Origin: Heligmosomoides polygyrus polygyrus
Taxonomy: Eukaryota; Nematoda; Chromadorea; Rhabditida; Heligmosomidae
Length of the DNA stretch: 64,000 nucleotides
NCBI GenBank assembly: GCA_947396885.1
Contig: OX377202.1
Coordinates: 86,532,408 to 86,596,407, forward strand
Direction of reading: 5' to 3'
In this document: positions 23,701 to 35,700 of the stretch, one piece after another
Numbering within the stretch: the first letter of the stretch is position 1
Layout: each line of letters opens with the position of its first letter
The notes under the pieces: generated by a model
The model's database searches: none
What the model saw: only the letters and a program-made list of their open reading frames with translations
What the model was told of the DNA's origin: nothing
Made by a program: the position numbers and the translations under genes

Positions 23701-26700
23701 CTTAAAGGTTACTGTAGCTTTAACCAAATGTTTGTTGTTAAGGGAACCGGATTGAAGTCATACATGGATGGGCCGCGACGGTGGTGGCACGATAATCGGC
23801 GGCATCTGGACTTCTGAAGAGCGTTTGTTGCGAACTCCTGAAAAGGTTGAATAGTTTTCAACAAATGTTTTCACTCGTACATTTGTCAAATGCGAAATGG
23901 CATCTAAGCTGAGACCTGTCAATTAAGTAAGCACTACGACTAGCGCGACTGTAGCCGTAGCTAAGGACTAAGGGATTCTGCAGCCTTTTGGACGGTGACA
24001 GCACTTTTAGACCCTTAATCTACGGTGGGTCTAGTACAACCGTTCTAGATATCACACATTATTCGAACGACATCCACAGAAACAAGTATTCTTAAACGTC
24101 TCACCATCAGCGAAGAGCTCACCCTCTAGGTCGGGGAACAGTCGGCAAGACTTGTCCAGACCCTCCGGTCGCCATCCCAGCGATACCCAAGAGCTTGATG
24201 CGTAATCCATGATGACCTCAACGTCTCCCTAAACGATGGAAAATGTTTCACTAAAAAGTGGCTTTCTTAGGCGTGCATACGTCAGCCGTGTCTACCTTGA
24301 CTTTTCGGAAGTAGACAAAGTCGTTGTCGCTGAGTTTCTCCTTGTTGTAGCAGTTCGGATCGAACATACCGTACATCGCGTAGCTTTTCTCGTTTATTGT
24401 CGAGTAGGAGAAGCAGTTATCGTCACCGTACTCATAGCCTGAGATGGATTCTCAGCTAATATTAGGTTGAGTCAGAAATATTGCAATATTTCTGTGTTTT
24501 TCTGGAATTCAAGGCAAACCTGCTGAAGTGTTATATTTTGTTTGAAAGCCTGCTTTTCGAACAACATTATAAATTGAGAATCGCGATCTTTGAACTTTGC
24601 AAAGAATTTGTTGAAAAGTTTTAGTCTCTAGAACGATAACCACTCAACGTGAAAAAGTGCGTGATTTCATTTTCAATCAGTTTCAGCTCGGCGGAAACCC
24701 AGCGCCGGAAAAGTTGCAGTGCATGTCCACTTACTTTGCTCGCAGTTTTTCCCGAAGAATCCGTAGGAGCAATAGCAGCTGGCGGCAGCGATTGAGTTCG
24801 GCTCCTCAACGCATTTTCCACCGTTCAGGCAGTCTTCGTCATGATGGCAGTTGGCTGAAATTCAGACAGTGGGTGACTGTTTAGCAAAAAGGTCTTTTGC
24901 TGCCAGGAGCTTTTCGTGCAGCCCCACAAGCTAGTTCTTATAAAGGCAAACAAGATCACCTACTTCTATACTGACAAATGTCGCCCTTGTAGCCGTGTTC
25001 GCAGACGCATCGGTTGTTGACGAAGGTTCCATGGCCACTGCATTTATCGTCTTCTGAAAATACAGTAGCTATAAGGGATAATGGAGAAATGACGGCGTTA
25101 GTCAATCCTTTTTCGGACGCGCCACGCATTCTGCTTCTACGGGATGTCGTGGGGGTGATTTGAATGCGTATTTCTCCATACAATGACTTGCGCTGGGCAG
25201 ACCATAAACAAGCCAGTGTTTTATCCTTCTCAGACAAGTCTGGTACCAATTCTCCGGAGGTATGGAGGTTTTGGTTTGCCTGGGCGGGAAATCCGAACCA
25301 GGAACTTGGTATCGGTTGCATGCGGTAAACGGCACCTCCTCCGACTGCGCCCTGTAGTAGTTATAACTAGTATGTAATTACGTATATAGGGCACTTATAT
25401 AGGGCGGTGGAGCACAGCATCGATGTTGATGATACTGAAACTACTAGCGGACTACTGCAGGCGGGTGGCTCATCACAACGGCGTAAGGTGGCGTGTAATT
25501 CGTGTAATTAAATTTTCGTGCGCAATTCGTGCGCAAAGTATATGGTGAGAACGCTCTTGATTTTATTGGAGTAAAAAATGTTATTGAAAAATTCACTAGT
25601 TGTAAAGAAGTGGTGGGAAACAAAACCTTTTGATTGTGCTCCGTGCGGATGAGAGCGCATAAATACTGAGCCGGGGTAAGCAATCCAGGATGTGTTCAAT
25701 TTTGACACAAATGGTGTGACCACATCCTTAAATTTCTTGAATTCGCACGGGCTTTCTCCGCCAAAAATTAAAAACTTTAGAGAAAATTTCGTTGCAAATC
25801 TATCGAGAGAAGTCCATCCAAATTTCCTCAATAAAGTCCAAGGAATTTATCAAAAGTCCTGAAAGATAAAAAAACCTAGGTTGCCCTCCCTTTTTTTCGG
25901 AGTAAAACGGCCAGGTTTGGAAAAAAAATACAGGACGGAGGCTCCTCTTAAGACTTCACCGAAGTTTATGTTGAACTACAGGGTTAGAGTAGATCATCAG
26001 TGGGCAAAAATCCAACCATCTATAGGTGAATTTCCAATAAGTGACATGATTTTCGCCCTTCTATCGCAATTTGAACCTCGGTTCAAAAACAATTGCGGAT
26101 TCACCTCTGTTCCGGTGGAGGAACAACTACTCGATGTGTTGTTGTTCCTCCACTTTAACGGAGGTTCACCCGCATTCGTAGACCGCTAGGGGTGCGAACT
26201 AGAGTTGAGCTTTTCGACTTTTTTCGAAAGTCGAATAATCGAGTAACTCGATTTTTTGAAATTTTCGAAAGTCGAAGTCGAATAACTCGACTTTTTGCTG
26301 CTCTCGAAAAGCGAACAATCGTATAACTCGACTTCGAAGGCACGTTCCATAGAGAACCGAAAGAAGACAGAACAAGACCACAATTGTGGATGAAAAGAGT
26401 TGAATTTAGGAAGACAACTGAATAATCGTTTCAATCCAATTAGAAGACCAGAATAACAAAATACTTGGTCATTTCTTTCGGGAGTGGTGTATCTTCCCCC
26501 GGGTGGGAACATAGCCCAAACCTAACTAGGAATGCTTCCTCAGCTAGCGTTCGTCGCCGGTGCCGTACGCTGGACGTGCGAGCCACGCGGCCTGCCGGCT
26601 TCGCCGGCTTCGGGTACAGCATATTTTTTCAACACACATATAAAACCAGGTTTGTAAGGTAGCCTTTACCCGATTATGTTCAAGAGTCAGCTCTTTGATC

Positions 26701-29700
26701 ACAAGTCGCAATAGAATCAGTGTAAAGGCTAGGACGTCACCCGGAAGTGGAGCACAGAACCCCCGCCCGAGTTCTGTGGTCAGTATGCGAGGGCTACCGA
26801 GGGCCGAACGACCTCGGCTAAAGAAGCTAGTTCGACTGGGGACTCTGAATGTGGGAACGCTGACCGGGAGATCTAGGGAAGTGGCTGACCTGATGAAGCG
26901 CAGAAGGATACAAGTCCTGTGTCTGCAGGAAACGCGATGGAAAGGGGCGAAAGCCAAGGAGATCGGAGAAGGGTCAAGCTGTACTACAACGGAGAGGACA
27001 CCAAGATGAACGGGGTAGGGATAGCTGTCGCGGAGTCCCTCAAGGATTCAGTAGCGGCTGTCCAAAGAATAAACGACCGCATCATGTCACTGCGGCTGGA
27101 CACGAAGGAGGGTTACTGGACCATCATGTCTGTCTACGCTCCGCAGACCGGATGCTCCGAGCACGACAAGGATGACTTCTACCTCTCGCTCGAGGAAGCC
27201 ATAAGGTCCGTACCAGAAGGCGACTACCTCTCCATAGCAGGGGACATGAACGGGCATGTGGGGAGTGGCAGAAGAGGAGTGGAAAGGGTTCATGGAGGAA
27301 AAGGGATCGGCCTGGTAAACCCGGATGGAGAACGAATTCTGGATCTGGCTATCGCCCACGACCTGGCTGTCTGTAGCACCTTCTTCGCGAAGAGGGAGAG
27401 CCAGAAGGTGACCTATGCTAGCGGAGGAAGAAGAACGGAGGTCGACCACATCCTGGTTCGAAGGGCTGCCCTGAAAACAGTCCGGAATGTGAAGGTCATT
27501 CCGGGAGAAGACGTGGCATCACAGCACAGACCCTTGGTAGCCGACCTTAGCATACCTCTACCCACCAGGCCCAAAGTGAGGACGGAACCCAGGATCCGAT
27601 GGTGGAGACTGCGGGGTTCAGAGCGGAACGAGCTACGAAGGGCAGTGCTCGAAGCAGGCCTTCCAGATCCAGCTGGTCCCGTGAATGAGACCTGGAGGAG
27701 GGTAGCCGAAACAATCCTGAGATGTGCCAAGGAAACCCTGGGAGAAACAAAGGGAGGAACCAGAGGGAATAAATCGGCATGGTTCTGGAACGAAGAGGTG
27801 CAGGCTGCGGTGAAGAGGAAGAAGGAGGCCTACAAGCTGTGGCAAAAGACGAGGGCACCCGAGCATCTCACAGCCTACAGGAAGCTGAAGAGGCTGGCAA
27901 AAACAGCTGTAGCGAAGGCAAAGAACGCGGAAATGGATGCCCTGTACGAGAAACTAGACGGGCCAGAGGGAGAGAAGTTCGCCATCCGCCTGGCAAAGGC
28001 GCGTCATAGAGCTAGCCTCGACATTGGAGTAGTGAAGACTGTGAAGAGTGCTGACGGTAGAGTGTTACGGAAGCCGGTCGAGGTCAGAGAGAGATGGGAG
28101 GAGTACTTCAAGGAACTCCTGAACGAGGAGTTCCCTCGTCGGGAGGCCGAGGAAGAACAACCAACGGAAGGACCCATCCCACCCTGGACGCAAGAAGAGG
28201 TTCGCAAGGCCATACGGAAGATGAAACTCGGAAAGGCAGCAGGGCCTGACGGTGTGCCAGTAGAGGCTTGGAAGGTGCTCGGGGACCTCGGAATCAACTG
28301 GCTGACGCAGTTCCTCAACAGAATCACGAAAGAAGGTAAGATGCCGGATGACTGGAGGAACAGCACCATAGTCCCCATCTTCAAGCAGAAGGGAGACGCT
28401 TCCGAATGCTCCAACTACCGAGGGATCAAACTGATCTCACACACGATGAAGATCTACGAACGACTGGTCGACTCAAGGCTGAGGGAGATGGTACCCATCT
28501 CCCAGGTGCAGTGGGGCTTCATGCCTGAGAGGTCCACCACAGACGCCATCTTCATCGCTCGTCAGGTGATGGAGAAATATCGGGAGAAACGAAAACCCTG
28601 CTACCTGGCATTCCTGGATCTGGAGAAGGCCTACGACAGGCTAGCTCGGGCCGTAATCTGGAATGCCCCTCGAGGGAGGGGTGTCCCGGAACGTCTGATC
28701 ACGGTCATAAGGGACATGTACGAGGGCTCGAAAGCGGCGATACGAACTCCACACGGGGTGACAAGGGAAGTGGACATCACAGTGGGGGTACACCAAGGGT
28801 CGGCTCTGAGCCCGTTCCTCTTCCTGCTGACGCTTGACTCTATAGTGAACCACCTTGAGAAAGGCCCTCTCAGAACGATCCTCTACGCGGACGACATCGC
28901 CCTAGTAGCCGACAACCAGGAGGAGCTGGAGGAGAAGGTGCAGCTGTGGCAGAGAGCCCTTGCGGACAACGGCCTACGGCTGAACGTGAAGAAGACGAAG
29001 TTCATCAGCTCTGAGCAGTGCGCTGGATCGATCCTAGACTGCCAAGGGGAAACGATCGAGAAGGTGGAAGAATTCCGCTACCTCGGGAGTGACCTATCCG
29101 AGGAAGGAAGTGTGGACCAGGCGGTCAGGGGACGGATAAACGCAGCCTGGCTCAAGTGGAGGGAGTCCACAGGGATCCTCTGCGACCGTAGATGCTCCAG
29201 GACGCTCAAAGGCAAGCTCTATAGAACAGTTGTAAGACCTGCCCTCCTCTACGGCAGTGAGTGCTGGGCCCTGGGTAAGGCGCAGGAGCGGCAACTGCAC
29301 GCGGCAGAGATGAGGATGCTGAGGTGGGCATGTGGATGGACCCGTCGGGACAGGGTGCGAAACGAGGATGTTAGGGCAGTGATGAAGACTGCCCCGATCC
29401 AGCTGAAGATGAGAGAGCAGCGCCTGAGGTGGTATGGACACGTCCTCAGAAGACCAGAGGATCACCCCACAAGGTTCGCCCTAGATTACGAGGCACCCGG
29501 AAAGCGTCCGAGAGGAGCCCCTAGGAAAAGATGGAAGGACGTCATCAAGAGAGATCTCGCCGAAATCGGCGCCACGGCAGATGACGCCCTTGATAGGATG
29601 AGGTGGCGACAGATCACAAGAACAGCGGACCCTGCGACTGCGCGGGACTAAACGCTCAGGAGAAGAAGAAGAAGAAGAAGTCAGCTCTTTGTTCCTGTTC

Positions 29701-32700
29701 GGCTTTTTTCCAGGTCGGACAAGGAAAGGATACGGATAAAGGACGGCGTTAGTCAACAAATTGGTGGAGGGGACCACATTGTAGTCTGTGGCTTTCCGTC
29801 TTCATGAGAAGGTCCACGGATGTCGACTTACATCAAAAATGGAACAACAAGGGGTACGACACAGTAGTGTTGAATAACAGTTCCATTTTCGCACAACACA
29901 AAATGCGTCATGGGGTGCCTTAGATGGTGACCCCCTCCCTTCGAGCCCATTTGCACAAAGTTAACATAAAAGTGTGCTTCTACGCATAGTCAGTGTATGC
30001 GGTTTGAAATTCGCGCGTGAGTTGGTTGTGAAAAGAATGACGATTTTGACGTTCATAGAATGCGTTTTCCGACGGCGACAATTCGTCCGTAGTTTTAATG
30101 CACGTTTGATGAGGAAGTGCTCTGACCTGCACACAGTAAAACAGAACATTTTGTAATGCACTACGACCGCGCCGGTCGCGACGCACAGTAACGATCTCGA
30201 CGAGATTCCGTATGTTCAGATGCGCGCCGGCCTACACACACCTCTAGCGTACGACTACAACACGCAATACCTACCGAAACCGAAGCAACAAATAAACAAA
30301 CAGTAGGATTGCTAGAATATAGTAAACAATAGGATTGCTAGAATACGCAGGCACATAGACTCGTCACAATTGTGACGCCGCATTCCCATAGAAGCACACA
30401 ATAAGATCGGGCTCTCAACGATGCCCAAATTGCTTGAAATGGCCCACAGAAATAATGCAAGTTAGCATTTCACTGGTACATGCATACATGTATTTTGTAA
30501 TACATCATCACCTTTACAAAAAATTTTATTTTATCACTTGAAGGCGTTTTTCAGGCTTTTGTTTGTCAAAATCATAGTTTATTATCACTTATTATTATCA
30601 GTTGAAACAACCAGTATAGGATCAACTATACGCACAACTATAGTTGTGCTCTCGCAAAATTTTCGAATATTGGAATGGTTTCAAATGCCCACAGTTTTCG
30701 AGTATTCGAATTCGAACATAATCGAAAATTGGTCTTATGAAGATTTGGATTCGAATACACGCGAAAAACGGAATTTTTAAATTCCGAATTCAATATCCAG
30801 ATTAGAATGAAAATCATTGGAATACCTGTTCGAATAGGTCATTCGAATAAAACCGTACACAACACTAGGCATGAAGATGAGATAGTATCCAAAACCATAA
30901 TATCGCCACCAGAATCGGCTAGACAACAGTTTCGTGACGCTGCTTAATGCTCATGATACTTTCGAGAATTCTCAGCGACTGTAATAACCTAGAAAAATCG
31001 GACTCTTACATCATAGGTATGTTCTACAGCAACGAACAAAATATCGCATTACCTCTAGTTAACAGCCAGCTTTATTTGAACTCCCTCTCTATTCACTATG
31101 ACAAATCCCTCGCTCTCAAGCATTGCTCGATTTCGAACTATTAGGTTGTCCCATAAGTCCCCGCCGTTTTTTTCAACGATTCACTGCAGATTTCGCCGAC
31201 GGTCTCTTGCATAGCGCTGCATAGCTTTCGAAAGAAAATGATTTGCTCTATCAGAGCGTGTATTGCATTTCTTTTTTCATCATGAATTTTGTCAATTTTT
31301 AGGTCGTTGAAGTGAAAAAGTGAAAGTGAAAAAGTGAAAAAGTAGCCATTTGCGCACTTGTTCTCTCCGCTTAGGTTTGTAATTTTTTGCGCAGTTTTTT
31401 ATAGCACTTGGAAGAAAATGCTTTGTTCTACAAGAATATGTGTTGGTCCAATTTTCTCACTTGCACTTTATTGATTTTTAGGCCATCAAATTGGGAATTC
31501 CGACTTTTCCGTCCGAATTTTTACCAAAACTCCGGTTCTGTGGTTGGACTTTTTTGCTTGGTGTTATATGTCGTTTGGAAGAGGATGTCTTGCTCAGTAA
31601 GAATTTGTGTCGCGTCTATTGGTTCACGCTGATTTCTGTCGAATATCAACAAATAAACAAGGAGACGTAGTTGTTGGTGAGGATGATTTTTCTCTTTTTG
31701 GCATTTTGTTGATATTCAATAGAAATCAATAAACGCGACACAGATTCTTATAGAGCAAGACATTTTCTTTCGGATGACATATAACACCAATCCAAAAAGT
31801 CCAACCGCAGAGCAGGAGCTGTCGGCAAAAATAACCCTCCTCCTTCGGACGTCCCAATTTGATGGCCTAAAATCAATAAAGGACAAGTGAGAAAATAGGG
31901 CCAACGCATATTCTTGTAGAACAATGCATTGTCTTCCAAATGCTATAAAAAATTACAAACCTAAGCGGAGAGAACAAGTGCGCAAATGGCTACTTTTTCA
32001 CTTTTTCACATTCCACTTCAACGACCTAAAAATTGACAAAATTCAGGATGAAAAAAGAAATGCAATACATTTTCTGATAGAGCAAATCATTCTCTTTTGA
32101 AAGCTATGCAGCGCTATGCAAGAGACCGCCGGCGAAATCTGCACTGAATCGTTGAAAAAAACGGCGATGCTTATGGGACAATCTAATACGTTCGAAAAAA
32201 AAACGCGATTTTCAAATTCGAACCCTTCAAATGAAATCGCAGATTGATGATCGCGAAAAAGCATTGCCCGAAATCGAACAATATTCGAACACTGTCAAGA
32301 GTCGGCCGCCAGAACTCTCGAAACGAAATCGCAAATCGTTCCCGCCAACTAGTGTAAGCGCAGGAGTGGAGCGAGTTTGAACGTGGGTTTTTCGGGATCC
32401 ATAATCAGGCGGCCTACTCTTGATATTGTTCGAACATTGTACGATTTCGAACAATATCCGAACAATATTTTTTCGCAATATTCGATTTCGAACAATGTCC
32501 GAACAACGTCTTCCTACCTTTGATTTTGAACAATGTTCGAATAACGGCTTTTCACGAAAGTCGATTTCGAGTAATGTTCGAATAACGGTTTTCCTCGAAA
32601 GTCGATTTCGAATAATGTTCGAATAACGGCTTTTCGCGAAATACGATTTGTTATTCATTTATTATCTTTTGTTATAGACTAGAAGACTGTTATTCAAACT

Positions 32701-35700
32701 TTATTCGGCTGACGTTTTGGCGTAACCGCTTTCTTCAGAGTACGGAAGAGTCAAGCGAGGTTCGAAAGGTTGCTCGTCCAAAAACTATGTTTCCTCTTCC
32801 TATTAATATCTGAAACTCTCGTGACGTGAAATAGTTCTTGGACGAGTAACTTTTCAAGCCTCGCTTGATGCTCTGAAGAAGGCGGTTACGCCGAAACGTC
32901 AGTCGAATGAAGTGTGGATAACAAACATCACAGATCGAACAGTCGATTTCCAAATAATACCTAGTGATGTCAAAATAATCTCGATCTTTAGTCACTACCG
33001 GTTGGCCACAGGAGTGTAATCAGTTTCTAAAAAGCTTCGAATGATATTCAATCGTGAAAAAATGCTGGATTAAATCAAGAGAACGACCGTTATTGTCCTT
33101 AGGCAGTCGTCGATTGCGGTCAGTAAATGTTACCTGGCACAGTCTCCAACACGTTGACATCGGCGCAGCTTCGGAAACGATAGCTCTTTCCCCACTCGAG
33201 TGCTTGTCGTTCCAACAGAACGGTGCACTCGAAGCAGGCTCGTGTGAACCGAACGTTTTCCGATTGTGCTCTGAAGAAGACGAGGATTAATAAGCACTAA
33301 GAAATCATGTGGGCGCGTGTGGCGCAGTCGGAGGAGGCGCGACTGTCGCGTGCACCCGATACCAGGTTCCTGGTTCGGATTTCCCGCCCAGGCCAACCAA
33401 GCCTTCCATCCCTCCGGGGTCGGTGAATTGGTACCAGACTTGTCTGGGCGCTGACTTGTTCATCGGCTGGCCACCGCAAGTCATTGTATGGCCAAATACG
33501 CATTCATGTCGCCTCCACGACATCCAGTAGAAGTAGAATGCGCTGGCGCATCCCAGAAGGGATTGAGTAACGCCGTCCTTTATCCTTTATCCTAAGAAAT
33601 CATGTTGAAATGACCGAAGACGGAAGTAGGAGACAAGAAATACTCTCACATTTATTTCCGTTTAAATCGAATTGTAAGGGCAGGCCAGAGTATAAAAAAT
33701 TAAAAATTTCTATCTTTTCTAGGCAAGGAGGCTGCAAACGATTGGTTTATTAGCGCGTCTAAGAATAGATGCTTAAGAAAACCTGGGAGCGCTCCATAAG
33801 AATAAAGGATAAAGGACGGCGTTACTCAATTCCTTTTTGGGATGCGCCACGCACTCCACTTCTACGGGATGCCATTTGACCTTATAATGAATTGCTGTGG
33901 CCAGCCAATTAACAAGTCAACGCTTTATTCTTCCCATACAGGTCTGGTACCAATTCGCCGACCGCGGGAAATAGAAGGCTTGGTTGGCCTAGGCGGGAGA
34001 TCCGAACCGAGAACCTGGTATCGGGTGCACGCGACAGCCGGCACTTCCTGTTGCTGCGCTACAGGCGCCCCTGGAGCGCTTCATACGTAGAAGAAGTGTT
34101 CCCCAGCCATATCGATCAATACTCAACCCACTTCATTGCTGTGCTAAGAGCTCTGGTCTCCAAGTGTCATTCCAAAAGTTGCGAGTTCGCGTTTCAATAG
34201 CAAAAAGTAGAACCGAGAAGACAAGTTCTCAAGGCGAAACTTTTTGGCAGACCCTTACGGAGGTAGCGGTGTGATGGAGAGTAATAGATGTTTCGCCCTA
34301 CTGCTTCCAGCGGCAGGTGACGTCCTCTTATTGAGAACTGACGAAAAAAGATATAAAAACTGATTATGAAGGTCGACATGTTGCTTTCTCCACGAGCTAC
34401 GTAATTTACTCCATTTCTTGGTGAGCTCGAAAGAATTTTTTAGAGTTTTTAAAGCCAATATTCCCTAAGGTAGGTGCTGAGGTGCTTACAGGTTGTCGTC
34501 ATTGCCGGCGAATTCGATTCCGTTGATCGGCGCCAGCTCTTCGACGGTGTTGCCGTCCTTGTCGATGAGAGTGATCCGATAGCCGCCCTTAAAGAATGGT
34601 ATAACCTGAGGTGATCAGCTGAGGTCCGTGCCGAACCCTCTCAGATAATTTCGGTTCAATCTTAATATCCTGAATGGAGACCATACTAGAGAACGACTCC
34701 GGGTTGCTGTGACATTTTGAGATGATGAGATGGGTATATCAGTGGATACAGTTTTGAACAGTGGGAACCAGTGGTGTGTGATTCCACTTCCTGCATATAT
34801 TTTGCACTTTCTATGAAAGATCCGACACGATAGATCCGATTCGAGAGGGCTGGTTCGGGATCAGTGATGTGCGAAAATTTCAAAATTTTTTACAGGAAAC
34901 AGAAAACAGAAATGCCAGAAACGACAGAAAACAAAAAATTTAGAAATGATTGTGTTAGCCATCTATTATATTTACATACGCATTTTTTTTATTAACCAAC
35001 ACTTTTATATCATTTCACGTCAAACTGAACACCTCTCAAATAAAAGCGAATAGGTGTGTGATTCAAGCAGATCCTCTTTTTTTTCGAAAATTTATAATTT
35101 GCTTTCAGCAAGAAATTGAGTGCAGTTTTTGAAATTCTTTGAAATCTCGATTTTTAAAGTTAAAACAATGAATCAAATATTTTTTCAACGTAAGACAAAG
35201 CAGCAAATTTTGATGGTATAAAGGAGGCCAGACCCTGCTCTTGTCCAGGTCGAATGAATTTTTCTATAATTGACAGTGTAAATACTATCTTCTTGGAACT
35301 GTACAAACGATGTGTGGGTGTTTTTTTACAATCGTTTTTGTCGTTCTTCAAGTATGTAACAACGTAAAAAACATTCTTGTTATCAACAAAAGGAAAATCG
35401 CGACGTCCCAGACGGCAGTATGTTGAAAAATAAATTGCTTATAAAATTTTGAACAATGTGTTCACATTTTGTGGCAGGTCAATTAAAAAAGTCAGAGTAA
35501 ATTTTCCTCGTACCATAAATCATCAGTAAATTTTTCTAACCGTCTCGGAGTGCATTTGTTTTAATTTGGAAGGCAAAATGTTCAATTTGGTCTTAAAGGT
35601 ATCAGTTCACTTAGAAGAGTGTCTCTTTTGAAAAGGTGTCCGATATGAACTGAAAAGAAACACATCTTATCCAAAAGTGTCACTGCTACCTTTTTGTCGC

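Noticed and set aside
27087..29465. Several long minus-strand open frames across the LINE
   Set aside because: They lie opposite the coding strand of a recognised endonuclease/reverse transcriptase and show no motif of their own.
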